NCBI RefSeq assembly: GCF_003971255.1
Contig: NZ_CP034660.1
Coordinates: 3,968,001 to 4,032,000, forward strand
Length of the DNA: 64,000 nt
Source of the DNA: Colwellia sp. Arc7-635
GTDB lineage: Bacteria; Pseudomonadota; Gammaproteobacteria; Enterobacterales; Alteromonadaceae
Direction: 5' to 3'
Shown: piece by piece, positions 37,600 through 47,207 of the stretch
How the letters are laid out: each line of letters begins with the position of its first letter
Position numbering within the stretch: position 1 is the first letter of the stretch
The notes under the pieces: generated by a model
Database searches by the model: none
Told to the model about the DNA's origin: nothing
Seen by the model: only the letters and a program-made list of their open reading frames with translations
Program-made: the position numbers and the translations under genes

Positions 37600-39783
37600 A
37601 TGAATCTAGCTAAAACAAAAGCAACGTTGAACAACGTTAAAATACGGCAGAAAAGCACAGCATTACCACTGCAGGCAGCATCACACGACATATGGGACAA
37701 AAAATATCGTCTCAAAGATAAGCACGGTAACAATCAAGAAGCTTCAGTACACGAAACCTTTATCCGAGTTGCCGCAGCACTAGCTGATATCGAAACTAGC
37801 GAACAAGCAAAATGGCAACAAAAATTTCTTTGGGCTATGGAGTCTGGTGCTTATCCCGCTGGTCGTATTATTTCTAATGCCGGTGCAGAAAAGTTTAAGC
37901 CGGCAACTTCAACCATAAATTGTACAGTCTCTGGCACGATTGAAGATTCAATGACCGGTATTTTACAACAAGTACATCAAGCGGGCTTAACACTTAAAGC
38001 GGGTTGCGGCATAGGTTACGAGTTTTCGACATTAAGACCAAGCGGTGCTTATGTTGCAGGTGCAGGCGCAACGACTTCTGGGCCACTGTCGTTTATGGAT
38101 ATTTACGATAAAATGTGCTTTACCGTTAGCTCTGCCGGTGGTCGTCGCGGTGCCCAAATGGGTGTCTTTGATATTTCTCACCCTGATGTAAAAGATTTTA
38201 TTCTCGCCAAACGTGAAAACGGCCGTTTACGACAATTTAATTTATCTTTACTGATCAGTGATAGCTTTATCACGGCAGTAAAAAATAATGCAGATTGGCC
38301 ATTAAACTTTCCCTTAACACATAAAGAAGTACAGGCTGATAATATTGATCTTAGCGATGATTCCACCGTACTTTTTAAAGCCAATCATTATCACGCCGAC
38401 TTTATTAACAACCATGACTATATCGTCAATGAGCAAGGAGAAATTGCCTGTAAGATTTATCAACATATTCCAGCACAGCGACTGTGGGATATGATCATGA
38501 GTAACACCTTCGATTATGCCGAGCCTGGTTTCATACTTATCGATCATGCCAATGAACTCAATAACAATTGGTTTTGCGAGCAACTGCGTGCCAGCAACCC
38601 TTGCGGCGAACAAATATTACCTCCGCACGGTGCTTGTTTACTCGGTTCAATCGATTTAGTGAAATTTGTCGAACAACCATTTTCTGCTAATGCCCAATTT
38701 GATTGGAATAAGTTTAAAGAAGTGATCCGAGTCTTCACTCGCATGCTAGATAACGTTGTAGAGATAAACGGCTTACCACTAGCAGAGCAACGCTCAGAGA
38801 TCGAAAATAAACGTCGACATGGCATGGGTTATCTTGGCTTGGGTTCAGCCTTAACCTTGCTAAAAATACCTTACAACAGCCCAGAAGCGGTAGCATTTAC
38901 CGAAGAAGTAACAAAAGTTCTCGCTATTACCGGCTGGCAAGAAGCGCTAAATTTGGCTAAAGAGAAAGGCCCCGCCCCTATTCTCAAGCAAATATTTGTC
39001 GTTGATCAAGCCATGCTTAATAAGCGTCCTGAGATGAAAAAAGACGGCATCAATGTTGGCGACAAAATTAAAGGCGCCGTATTACATGCAAAATACAGCC
39101 GTTATATGCAAAGAATTGCCGAAGAAGAACCTGAATTAGTTGCGCAACTTGCTAAAGTTGGTGCGCGCTTCACACATCATAGCTCTATCGCTCCAACAGG
39201 CACACTTGCGCTGAGTTTAGGTAATAATGTCTCAAACGGCATTGAGCCAAGTTTTGCTCATGAATACCATCGTAATATTATTCGTGAAGGCAAAAAATCT
39301 AAGGAGTCGGTTGCGGTATCAAGTTATGAGCTTTTAGCCTATCGCGCGACGGTTAATCCTGATGCACAAGCTTATGCCACTGAAGGCAACAATAAATTGC
39401 CCAATTACTTTACGGTTAGCGACACGATAAGCCCACAGGAACATGTTGATATTCAAGCCGCAGCACAGTTTTGGATAGACTCTTCTATTTCAAAAACCAT
39501 TAATATTCCTACTGATTTTGATTATGAAAAATTCAAAAATATTTATCTCTATGCTTTTGAGAAAGGCCTAAAAGGCTGCACGACTTTTCGTTTTAATCCT
39601 GAAGTACATCAGGGTGTATTAGTGAAAGAAACTGATTTAGAAAAAGTCAGCTATGAATTCACCCTTGCCGATGGCACAAAAGTCACCGCTAAAGGTAATG
39701 AAGAAATCCGCTATGACGGTGAAATACATACGGCTGCGAACTTACATGACGCCTTAAAAGAAGGCTATTACGGCAAGCTTTAG
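37600..39783 (+). CDS. nrdJa: Adenosylcobalamin-dependent (class II) ribonucleotide reductase, catalytic chain
   Basis: A 727-residue catalytic subunit that makes deoxyribonucleotides using adenosylcobalamin, so it works with or without oxygen. TINCTVSGTIEDS carries the first active-site Cys, and NPCGEQILPPHGACLLGSIDL the central N-C-E radical site. The chain stops after a short beta domain and lacks the usual C-terminal tail, which is encoded in the next gene. This matches the split NrdJa/NrdJb form known in Pseudomonas aeruginosa. NrdR-like boxes lie 73-120 bases upstream. The ribosome site is weak. Confidence 0.93.
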   Translation: MNLAKTKATLNNVKIRQKSTALPLQAASHDIWDKKYRLKDKHGNNQEASVHETFIRVAAALADIETSEQAKWQQKFLWAMESGAYPAGRIISNAGAEKFKPATSTINCTVSGTIEDSMTGILQQVHQAGLTLKAGCGIGYEFSTLRPSGAYVAGAGATTSGPLSFMDIYDKMCFTVSSAGGRRGAQMGVFDISHPDVKDFILAKRENGRLRQFNLSLLISDSFITAVKNNADWPLNFPLTHKEVQADNIDLSDDSTVLFKANHYHADFINNHDYIVNEQGEIACKIYQHIPAQRLWDMIMSNTFDYAEPGFILIDHANELNNNWFCEQLRASNPCGEQILPPHGACLLGSIDLVKFVEQPFSANAQFDWNKFKEVIRVFTRMLDNVVEINGLPLAEQRSEIENKRRHGMGYLGLGSALTLLKIPYNSPEAVAFTEEVTKVLAITGWQEALNLAKEKGPAPILKQIFVVDQAMLNKRPEMKKDGINVGDKIKGAVLHAKYSRYMQRIAEEEPELVAQLAKVGARFTHHSSIAPTGTLALSLGNNVSNGIEPSFAHEYHRNIIREGKKSKESVAVSSYELLAYRATVNPDAQAYATEGNNKLPNYFTVSDTISPQEHVDIQAAAQFWIDSSISKTINIPTDFDYEKFKNIYLYAFEKGLKGCTTFRFNPEVHQGVLVKETDLEKVSYEFTLADGTKVTAKGNEEIRYDGEIHTAANLHDALKEGYYGKL

Positions 39784-39811
39784 AAGTTAAAAATTTTAGG
39801 GAAATAAATTA

Positions 39812-40519
39812 ATGAAAGAAATAACACAAAATATTACCGCTGCAAAAGTACAAGCAGAAGTAGCGACGAGTACTAAAAACAAGCAAGAGAACAACTTAAA
39901 GGGTGAAGAAAGTACTCACCAGAGCACGACAGTAAATTTGACCGAAAAAACCAAACGACCTGAAATGTTAATTGGCTCAACTTACAAGATAAAACCACCG
40001 GTTTCAGACCATGCTCTGTATATAACCATCAATGATATTTTATTAAATCAAGGCACGGCACATGAAGTTAGACGACCATTTGAAATATTTGTTAATTCAA
40101 AAAACATGGAATTTTATGCTTGGATTGTCGCGTTAACACGTGTAATTTCAGCCGTATTTCGTAAAGGTGGTGATTGCACATTCTTAGTTGAAGAATTAAA
40201 AGCTGTTTTTGATCCTAAAGGCGGATATTACCAACCCGGGACTGGCATTTTTATGCCCTCAGTGGTTGCTGATATTGGTCATGTCATTGAAACTCATTTA
40301 AAAACGCTGGATATGCTACCGAAAAGCGAAATAGATGCACACCAACAAGCCTACTTGCAGCAGAAAAAGAAAGTGGCAATGATGGAAAGCGAGAATAAAA
40401 ACCAACAGAGCAGTTTTCCTGCGAGCGCTAGTAGCTGTAAAAAGTGCTATCAGAAATCTGTAGTGTTGCTAGATGGCTGTTCAACGTGTTTAAACTGTGG
40501 TGATTCAAAATGCGGTTAA
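39812..40519 (+). CDS. nrdJb: Class II ribonucleotide reductase, small partner chain
   Basis: A 235-residue partner of NrdJa. After a polar, probably disordered N-terminus (about 1-48) comes a TSCPD-type domain (YITINDILLNQGTAHEVRRP, FEIFVNSKNMEFYAWIVALTR). The Cys-rich end CKKCYQ ... CSTCLNCGDSKCG can bind zinc and supply the redox cysteines that re-reduce the active site. In single-chain class II enzymes these parts form the C-terminus. The gene starts 28 bases after nrdJa with AGGGAAA as ribosome site. Confidence 0.88.
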   Translation: MKEITQNITAAKVQAEVATSTKNKQENNLKGEESTHQSTTVNLTEKTKRPEMLIGSTYKIKPPVSDHALYITINDILLNQGTAHEVRRPFEIFVNSKNMEFYAWIVALTRVISAVFRKGGDCTFLVEELKAVFDPKGGYYQPGTGIFMPSVVADIGHVIETHLKTLDMLPKSEIDAHQQAYLQQKKKVAMMESENKNQQSSFPASASSCKKCYQKSVVLLDGCSTCLNCGDSKCG

Positions 40520-40565
40520 GGCAGAGGTAATTAAATTCTATAGAGCAGTTAAATATCAGTTAAAT

Positions 40566-40602
40566 AAAAATCGCACAAAAGAGTATTTATGTGCGATTTT
40601 TT
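40566..40602. terminator. Bidirectional terminator of nrdJab and the thioredoxin-like gene
   Basis: A 12-bp stem (AAAAATCGCACA with TGTGCGATTTTT) with T runs on both strands lies between two convergent genes. Confidence 0.85.
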
Positions 40603-40623
40603 ATCAAGCTAAAAAATATTTAG

Positions 40624-41103
40624 TTATTTAGTTAGCATGGCGGAAATATCAGCGGTTAATGAAACATTAGGACGTTCAATAATACGACCAATTTCTCTAT
40701 TGTTTTGATAAACAACAAAGGTCGGCGTATAGCTAATCTCATGTTTTTTCGCTGAGCCGCCTGGTTCTAATTTATCGTAATTAAGACCAATCAGACGATT
40801 TGAAAGCGTAGAATTCTCTGCCATCATTTTTAGAAACCTTGGTACTTCTCGTTCGCTGTCATGACACCATGAACCAAAATATACGTCGATATGTAAATCG
40901 TCTGGCCATCTTTTTATTTGATTAATTTCAGCCTTCGACAGCTGAAATTTCTGATAACCGTCCTGAAAAGCCCGATAATTCGTTACTAATTGCTGTTGGC
41001 TAATTTCACCAAGAGCCATGGTGTTTTTTTCCTCATGACTTGCAGCACAAGCCGAAGAGGCAACTAAAATAAAGCTCAATAAAATAGCAGAAAGTACTCT
41101 CAT
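40624..41103 (-). CDS. Exported thioredoxin-fold protein
   Basis: A 159-residue protein with a signal peptide (about 1-20, SSACAAS). The Cys19 context is a poor lipobox, so it is either a lipoprotein or plainly cleaved. The thioredoxin fold is shown by HIDVYFGSWCHDSEREVPRF, with an active site C-H-D-S rather than CxxC, and the cis-proline ISYTPTFVVYQNNREIG. One active-site cysteine suggests a binding or monothiol role. It is convergent with nrdJb, but its export argues against a role in reducing that enzyme. Confidence 0.82.
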   Translation of the reverse strand: MRVLSAILLSFILVASSACAASHEEKNTMALGEISQQQLVTNYRAFQDGYQKFQLSKAEINQIKRWPDDLHIDVYFGSWCHDSEREVPRFLKMMAENSTLSNRLIGLNYDKLEPGGSAKKHEISYTPTFVVYQNNREIGRIIERPNVSLTADISAMLTK

Positions 41104-41135
41104 TTCATTCCTTGTTAAAAGTTTGGTATTTACGC

Positions 41136-42278
41136 TTAGTGTTTCTTGAGTTGGTCTGCTTTTATCAACATCGCCTTACTTTCCTGTAAGAAAATATCAG
41201 CATAATCGCCAAACCAATCGGCAACTTGCGAAAACATCGCTGTAAAGGCGGTTTTATCATCTAATTGCACGTCTTCAAGTAATTCTAAGAACCGATATGC
41301 GAAGCGCTTCATCATAGCAATATTATCCTGATTGGCAAAAATAATATCGGTATATAGCTCAGGGCTTTGCGCAAATAAACGTCCAACCATAATCAATTCT
41401 AATCGATAAATGGGCGAGCTCATTTCAACAAGTTGCGCAATATCGGCGCCTTCTGCCATTAAATGGTAACCATAAGCAATGGTTGAAAAATGTCGCATAA
41501 CTTGCACCATCGACATGGCTTGATCATGAGCATGAGCTTCTGCGGGATAAATTTTTGCTCCCCAAACCTGAAATTGCTCCAAGACCCAATGATATTGCGC
41601 AGGAAGTCGCCCTTCACAAGCAATAATGGTTTGCTTTACCAAACCGGTAACATCAGGTCCAAACATTGGATGTAAGCCAACAACTGGACCGTTATGCACT
41701 TTCATCATTTCATATAATGGTGATTCTTTAATGCTGGTGACATCAGCTAAAATGCAATCTTCAGGCAATGCGTTCAGCTGCTGTATAATCATATTAGTTA
41801 ATCTAATAGGTACAGCGACAATCACTAGGCTTGCATCAGCTAAAATTTCGGTGCTGTTTGGCCAATCAGTTTGTTCTAATGTTTGAGTTTTATATCCAGA
41901 GCGCTTAAATAAATCAACGAAGATTCGCCCTAATTGCCCTTCACCACCAATAACAACAACCTTTTTACAAGCAGGATTTACACAACGGTAACCACTGGCG
42001 TCTTGACTCACGTATGAGTCCTGCATCAAACGACGCAAAATATCTTCGATAAGCTCAGGTGAAAGACCGGCATCAATAGCTTGTTGACGACGCACTTTAA
42101 GTAAACTCGCCTCGCGCTCAGGCGCAAAAATAGGCATGCCCACTTCACTTTTCAATAAACCAACATTGGTGGTTACTGCGCGACGTTTAGCTAACAACGC
42201 AACTAACTGCTGATCAATGTCATCAATTTCGTCGCGTAATTCGCCTAATTGTTGCTCAAATGTAGATTGCTTTTTCAT
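41136..42278 (-). CDS. tyrA: Bifunctional chorismate mutase / prephenate dehydrogenase (T-protein)
   Basis: Converts chorismate to prephenate and then, with NAD, to 4-hydroxyphenylpyruvate on the way to tyrosine. The 380 residues (E. coli 373) show the mutase domain (about 1-95, IDDIDQQLVALLAKRRAVTTNVGLLK), a Rossmann motif (VVVIGGEGQLGRIFVDLF, near residue 108), and the conserved VGLHPMFGPDV. It starts 15 bases after the DAHP synthase gene with AGGAAT as ribosome site, giving an aroF-tyrA operon as in E. coli. Confidence 0.95.
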   Translation of the reverse strand: MKKQSTFEQQLGELRDEIDDIDQQLVALLAKRRAVTTNVGLLKSEVGMPIFAPEREASLLKVRRQQAIDAGLSPELIEDILRRLMQDSYVSQDASGYRCVNPACKKVVVIGGEGQLGRIFVDLFKRSGYKTQTLEQTDWPNSTEILADASLVIVAVPIRLTNMIIQQLNALPEDCILADVTSIKESPLYEMMKVHNGPVVGLHPMFGPDVTGLVKQTIIACEGRLPAQYHWVLEQFQVWGAKIYPAEAHAHDQAMSMVQVMRHFSTIAYGYHLMAEGADIAQLVEMSSPIYRLELIMVGRLFAQSPELYTDIIFANQDNIAMMKRFAYRFLELLEDVQLDDKTAFTAMFSQVADWFGDYADIFLQESKAMLIKADQLKKH

Positions 42279-42293
42279 TACTGGCGTTTATTC

Positions 42294-43418
42294 CTATTCA
42301 CTAACTGCTGAATTTGTTCGGTGTTTTAAAACAGTTTCAAGCTTTGCACTGGCCGCTGAAATCAATTGCTCTGTGGTATCAAAATCAATACAAGCATCAG
42401 TCACAGAAACACCATATTCGAGTTCATCTTTTGGTAACTCTGAACTTTGATTACCTGCCTTTATATTACTCTCTAACATGATACCAATAATAGATTTATT
42501 GCCTTCACAAATTTGATTGAAAACATTATCAGCCACTAAAGGCTGACGTCGGTAATCTTTATTAGAGTTTCCGTGTGAGCAATCAACAACAATACCGGGT
42601 ACTAAGTTTTGTTTTGCTAAGTCTTCTTCGCATAGTGCAACATTAACGGAATCGTAATTAGGCTGTTTGCCACCTCGTAAAATAACATGGCCATCAGGGT
42701 TACCCGAAGTTTTAATCAGCGCTACTTGCCCTAAACGGTTAATACCCATAAAACGATGTGGAGAAGCTGCGGACTGTAGCGCATTAATCGCAACACCTAA
42801 GCCACCATTAGTACCGTTTTTAAAACCTATTGGCATAGACAAACCACTAGCCATCTCGCGATGAGTTTGTGACTCTGTAGTACGCGCACCAATTGCAGAC
42901 CAGCTGAAAAGCTCAGCCAAGTATTGTGGGCTGATGGGATCAAGTGCTTCTGTTGCTAAAGGCAAACCCAACTCAGTTAAGTAAATAAGTAATTCTCGCG
43001 CTTTGCGTAAGCCACTTTCAACATCAAATGAACCATCCATATGTGGGTCATTAATTAAGCCTTTCCAACCGACAGTCGTACGAGGTTTTTCAAAGTAAAC
43101 ACGCATGACAATATATAAGCTATCTTGGTATTTATCATGCAGCACTTTCAGCTTCCTGGCGTAAGCTTTTGCTGCTTCAACATCATGTACAGAACAAGGT
43201 CCTGTTATCACCAGTAAACGATGATCTTCTTTGTGGATAATATTAGCGATGATATTACGTGCATTTTTGACAAAAACACGACCGCTTTCTGGCAAAGGTA
43301 ACTCTTCACGTAAAGCGTTAGGGGTAATTAACACTTCTTCGGCATTAACATGAATATCGTTCAGTCTGCTTTTCGGTATGGTGCTAGCGGCAGACGTAGT
43401 TAAAGTATCTTCTGACAT
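42294..43418 (-). CDS. aroF: 3-deoxy-7-phosphoheptulonate (DAHP) synthase
   Basis: Joins phosphoenolpyruvate and erythrose 4-phosphate in the first step of aromatic amino-acid synthesis. The 374-residue chain is slightly longer than E. coli AroF/G/H (about 350-356) because of an N-terminal extension of about 20 residues. Signatures are LLVITGPCSVHDVEAA, RTTVGWKGLINDPHMDGSF and VDCSHGNSNKDY. The ATG at 43418 is chosen for its AGGAAAG site; a GTG 25 codons upstream lacks one. Linkage to tyrA and TyrR-like boxes suggest the Tyr-sensitive isozyme, which is inferred, not read from an effector site. Confidence 0.93.
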   Translation of the reverse strand: MSEDTLTTSAASTIPKSRLNDIHVNAEEVLITPNALREELPLPESGRVFVKNARNIIANIIHKEDHRLLVITGPCSVHDVEAAKAYARKLKVLHDKYQDSLYIVMRVYFEKPRTTVGWKGLINDPHMDGSFDVESGLRKARELLIYLTELGLPLATEALDPISPQYLAELFSWSAIGARTTESQTHREMASGLSMPIGFKNGTNGGLGVAINALQSAASPHRFMGINRLGQVALIKTSGNPDGHVILRGGKQPNYDSVNVALCEEDLAKQNLVPGIVVDCSHGNSNKDYRRQPLVADNVFNQICEGNKSIIGIMLESNIKAGNQSSELPKDELEYGVSVTDACIDFDTTEQLISAASAKLETVLKHRTNSAVSE

Positions 43419-43582
43419 GGTGCTTTCCTGAATATGGGTAATAAATTTGAATTTGTGAGTAAAGTGTTGCCGATGAATGACTATTTTCGACACGGCTATT
43501 AATGCTAGGTGAACAACTAGCTAAAGTATGGGAGGTAATAATATCGATACTGCAGATCGTACATTTTCTTCAAAACCTTAAG

Positions 43583-43623
43583 TGTAAATTAAACTTTACT
43601 CAATTTGTATTGATTATATTACA
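43583..43623. promoter_or_regulatory. Paired TyrR-like boxes before aroF-tyrA
   Basis: TGTAAATTAAACTTTACT (43583-43600) fits the TyrR consensus TGTAAAN6TTTACA with one mismatch. TGTATTGATTATATTACA (43606-43623) is a weaker box starting 23 bp away. A strong plus weak pair is how TyrR represses aroF and tyrP in E. coli. The pair lies about 165-205 bases before the aroF start. The gap 43419-43717 otherwise holds only the acs terminator. Confidence 0.65.
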
Positions 43624-43665
43624 CTATAATTTACTCTGGTACAGCCCTCTATGTGAATTTAATCG

Positions 43666-43693
43666 CAAAAAAAAGCGCCTATCGGCGCTTTTT
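43666..43693 (-). terminator. Terminator of acs
   Basis: A 10-bp stem (AAAAAGCGCC with GGCGCTTTTT) with a 4-base loop and a long T run read leftward lies 25 bases past the acs stop. Confidence 0.88.
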
Positions 43694-43717
43694 ATCTCAA
43701 ATCAAGAAGTTAGTCAC

Positions 43718-45661
43718 TTAACTTTTTACTATTCTGTTACTCACTAGGTGTTCCACAACAGCCGGCTCAGCCAATGTTGAGATATCTCCTAAGGTATCCA
43801 GATCATTTTCGGCAATCTTACGTAAAATACGACGCATAATTTTACCGGAACGAGTCTTAGGTAAACCAGGGGCATATTGAATATAATCAGGCTTAGCAAA
43901 ACGACCGAGCTCTTTTGCAACAAATTCGGTGAGTTCTGTTAACAGTTCATCAGACTCTGTTGCATTGCTCATCAAGGTTACATAAGCATAAACACCTTGG
44001 CCTTTAATTTCATGAGGGTAACCAACCACTGCAGCTTCAGCAACCGCTGGATGTAATACTAGAGCGCTTTCAATTTCTGCTGTGCCAAGTCTATGGCCAG
44101 AAACATTTAATACGTCATCTACACGGCCTGTGATCCAATAGAAGCCGTCTTCATCACGTTTAGCACCATCACCAGTAAAGTAATTACCTGGATATTGGCT
44201 TAAATACGTCTGATAGAAGCGATCGTGATCACCATAAACACTACGTAATTGACCTGGCCAACTGCCTGTCATCATCAATAAGCCTTGGTTCTCACCTTCA
44301 AGCGTATTACCGTCTTTATCAAACAATGCTGGCTGAACACCAAAAAATGGCTTACCTGCTGCGCCCGGTTTCATGTCAACGGCGCCAGGTAACGAAGTGA
44401 TTAATATGCCACCAGTTTCTGTTTGCCACCATGTATCAACAATTGGGCACTTATTTTTGCCAACCACTTCATAATACCAATGCCATGCTTCTGGATTAAT
44501 TGGCTCACCAACGGTACCTAAAATACGAAGTGATGATAAGTCAGCTTTTTCAACAAAGCTGTCACCCACACTCATGAGCGCACGAATAGCGGTTGGCGCG
44601 GTATAAAAAATATTAACTTGATGCTTATCACACACTTCCCAAAAACGTCCAGCATCAGGGTAAGTAGGTACGCCTTCAAAAACTAGCGTAGTAGCCCCAT
44701 TCGCTAATGGTCCGTAAAATATGTATGAATGACCTGTGATCCACCCTGCATCAGCCGTACACCAATAAACTTCACCGTCTTTATAGTCAAAGACATATTT
44801 ATGAGTCATTGCAGCATAAAGTAAATAGCCACCACAAGTATGTAAAACACCTTTAGGTGTCCCCGTTGAGCCTGAGGTATACAAAATAAAGAGTGGATCT
44901 TCAGCATCCATAACTTCTGGTGTACATGTAGCAGGTTGTTTTGCCACTTCTTCTTGGTAATTAATATCGATTTGATCGTTCCATGCAACGTCACCGCCGG
45001 TGCGTTTAACCACAATAACTGAGTGCACATCAGGACAATCAGCTACAGCTGCGTCAACATTCACTTTTAATGGAATAACACGACCGCCACGCAAACTTTC
45101 ATCTGAGGTAACAACCACTTTACAGTCAGCATCAATAATCCGAGAGCGGATAGCTTCAGTAGAAAAGCCACCAAACACTACGGAATGAACAGCACCTATA
45201 CGAGCACAAGCTAACATTGCATAACCGATCTCAGGGATCATCGGCATATAAATACAAACTCGGTCGCCTTTTTTCACGCCACGAGCTTTTAATAAATTAG
45301 CAAAGCGACAGACATGATCATGTAGCTCTTGGTAAGTTATTTTTTTATCTTCACTTGGATCATCACCTTCCCAGATAATAGCAGTGTCATTTGCTTTGTT
45401 GGCTAGGTGACGATCAATACAGTTATAACTGACATTAAGCTTACCACCAGAAAACCATTTAATATCTCCGGCTTTCAAGTCAACATCTGACACACTGTCC
45501 CAAGGTTTATACCAATCAAGAAACTTTTCAGCTTGTTCCGCCCAGAAAACTTCAGGCTGTTCAACTGACTGCTGATACATGGCATCGTAGGTCGCTGAAT
45601 CAATGTAAGTGTGAGCTTTTGCCTGCTCTAATACGGGATAACGGCTTTTTAATTCTTGCAT
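43718..45661 (-). CDS. acs: Acetyl-CoA synthetase
   Basis: Activates acetate to acetyl-CoA through an acetyl-AMP intermediate, feeding the glyoxylate bypass (aceA and glcB) elsewhere in the window. At 647 residues it matches E. coli Acs (652). Visible motifs are the AMP-binding loop [16 protein letters not shown] (near residue 262), [26 protein letters not shown], and [11 protein letters not shown] near residue 605, whose Lys is the known acetylation site of the family. AAGGAT precedes the ATG. It stands as a single gene with its own terminator. Confidence 0.96.
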   Translation of the reverse strand: MQELKSRYPVLEQAKAHTYIDSATYDAMYQQSVEQPEVFWAEQAEKFLDWYKPWDSVSDVDLKAGDIKWFSGGKLNVSYNCIDRHLANKANDTAIIWEGDDPSEDKKITYQELHDHVCRFANLLKARGVKKGDRVCIYMPMIPEIGYAMLACARIGAVHSVVFGGFSTEAIRSRIIDADCKVVVTSDESLRGGRVIPLKVNVDAAVADCPDVHSVIVVKRTGGDVAWNDQIDINYQEEVAKQPATCTPEVMDAEDPLFILYTSGSTGTPKGVLHTCGGYLLYAAMTHKYVFDYKDGEVYWCTADAGWITGHSYIFYGPLANGATTLVFEGVPTYPDAGRFWEVCDKHQVNIFYTAPTAIRALMSVGDSFVEKADLSSLRILGTVGEPINPEAWHWYYEVVGKNKCPIVDTWWQTETGGILITSLPGAVDMKPGAAGKPFFGVQPALFDKDGNTLEGENQGLLMMTGSWPGQLRSVYGDHDRFYQTYLSQYPGNYFTGDGAKRDEDGFYWITGRVDDVLNVSGHRLGTAEIESALVLHPAVAEAAVVGYPHEIKGQGVYAYVTLMSNATESDELLTELTEFVAKELGRFAKPDYIQYAPGLPKTRSGKIMRRILRKIAENDLDTLGDISTLAEPAVVEHLVSNRIVKS

Positions 45662-45976
45662 GCTTAATCCTTGATTTTCTAATATTTAGTGGTTTGTTGA
45701 TACGTCGATGTAACGTCTAACTCAACGATCAATCTCATTTTCAGTTGCCAACATCATAGCCTAAGTTTTAGCGCTCGAACACACCACTAAAGTCGAATAT
45801 TTACTGGCTAGTAGCATTGTTCGCTGATATATCAAACAAAAATAGTACCAATAATGCACATCAATCGATTTTAATTAGAAATAAAAAAGCCTCAAACAGT
45901 TAGCTTGAGGCTCGTTAATATCATTTCTATTACCCTTTTTAGTAATAGTTAAGCAATGGTCAATTAATGTTGATCG
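45662..45976. other. Gap upstream of acs
   Basis: These 315 bases hold the acs promoter region and, at 45882-45912, the terminator of the PEP-CTERM gene. No CRP or FadR-type operator was recognised. Confidence 0.35.
45882..45912 (-). terminator. Terminator of the PEP-CTERM gene
   Basis: GCCTCAA pairs with TTGAGGC around a 9-base loop and runs into six T read leftward, 65 bases past the stop. Confidence 0.75.
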
Positions 45977-46660
45977 CTAATTTTCATATTTGCGGTATGC
46001 CATAAAGCATAAAAATAAAGTGAATAAACTAATTGTTGTAGGCTCGGGTACATTAACCACACCCATTATTGATGCCGATGAACCTCCGGATACTGCAGTT
46101 CTATAAGTGAAAAAAGATTGTATTTGCTTGCCTGTTGGAACTCTGTGATAGTCGCCTAATGCCAACAAAGCTAATGTTTCGGCACCATTATAATAAGCCA
46201 TGTATTGCTCATGTGCTGCACCTATACTATCGCTAGTAAAACCTTTGATACCATACAGTGCTGAAGCGGAACTCATCGTCTCACCTAAAATAGTCAAGTC
46301 GTTAACTAGTTCAATGAAAAGCGATTTTGGTGGACTATAAAAAGAATAACCCGAGCCAGCTTTTATAACACCATAGTCTTCATTTGGTTCTGGTGTTAAA
46401 GCAAAATTTGCAAAAAGATTTGCAACCAAGTCGCTACTTGCAAACTTCCAACCATCATCCAGTGTCACTAAGTAATTTTTGTATTCAAATAAGTTCATTG
46501 TGCGAGTAAATGATAAATCTAGCCATTCTACATTTGCTTCGCTATCGTAGGTTATTCCTCCTGTTACACCTGAATAATCACGCTCAATTAACGACGCCGA
46601 TACGGGCAATGACATCATGAAAGAAGTTAAACAACAGGTAATAAAAAAAAGTGTTCTCAT
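45977..46660 (-). CDS. PEP-CTERM sorting-domain protein
   Basis: A 227-residue exported protein. It begins with a signal peptide (about 1-22, cut near VSASL) and ends in a PEP-CTERM tail: VPEPTTISLFTLFLCFMAYR (Pro-Glu-Pro, hydrophobic helix, Arg), the tag cut by exosortase in cells making extracellular polysaccharide. The middle (GGITYDSEANVEWLDLSFTRTMN) resembles a domain common in such proteins. The ATG at 46660 has AGGAA nine bases upstream; a TTG one codon earlier is less likely. No exosortase gene is in the window. Confidence 0.8.
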   Translation of the reverse strand: MRTLFFITCCLTSFMMSLPVSASLIERDYSGVTGGITYDSEANVEWLDLSFTRTMNLFEYKNYLVTLDDGWKFASSDLVANLFANFALTPEPNEDYGVIKAGSGYSFYSPPKSLFIELVNDLTILGETMSSASALYGIKGFTSDSIGAAHEQYMAYYNGAETLALLALGDYHRVPTGKQIQSFFTYRTAVSGGSSASIMGVVNVPEPTTISLFTLFLCFMAYRKYEN

Positions 46661-47117
46661 CAATGGCGTTCCTATATTTTATTATTATTATGAAAGCTAA
46701 GCTTTATTTTTTAAAAGAAATTTTAGTCCATTAATATTTCAATTATAAACTTACACACATCTTGTTACATATGCAATTACTTAATAATTATCAATTAGTA
46801 ATGTCCAAAATTGAACAAGTTAGTCATAAATCAAAGAACGTTTATACCTCGACTGAATCATAAACTAAATCTCAAACCGCTTTAAAGTGAGTAAATGACG
46901 TAAGAAAAACAGATAAGGTGTAATTTAAGTTATTTATAAAGAAGATGGACTATGAGAGCTTATATATATGATGTGATACATCAATTAGATGCTTTATTTT
47001 AATTGGTATGATCTTAAGGAAAGAAACATTTGCAGCAGGTAATATTTATAGCGTTTATTGATTTCCATTGTTGATAATATCCACGTGCGATAAAAGACGT
47101 TTCTAGAAAATAAATAA
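46661..47117. other. Gap between rplS and the PEP-CTERM gene, nothing specific seen
   Basis: About 450 AT-rich bases. An open frame on the minus strand at 46994-47347 overlaps rplS in another frame and is rejected. No repeat, structured RNA or operator was recognised apart from the rplS terminator that begins at 47118. Confidence 0.3.
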
Positions 47118-47154
47118 ACAAAAAGCCTGAATAATTGCTTATTCAGGCTTTTTT
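47118..47154 (-). terminator. Terminator of the rpsP-rimM-trmD-rplS operon
   Basis: A perfect 15-bp stem (AAAAAGCCTGAATAA with TTATTCAGGCTTTTT) with a 4-base loop lies 54 bases past the rplS stop. Confidence 0.88.
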
Positions 47155-47207
47155 CATCATCTTTCTTTACTAAAAAATTAGCAGAAAATACTCTTATAAA
47201 AGAGTGA

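Noticed and set aside
43419-43493. Longer aroF start (GTG at 43493) or a Phe/Tyr leader peptide before aroF
   Set aside because: The GTG has no ribosome site, whereas ATG 43418 has AGGAAAG; the upstream residues show no run of Phe or Tyr codons and no terminator follows.
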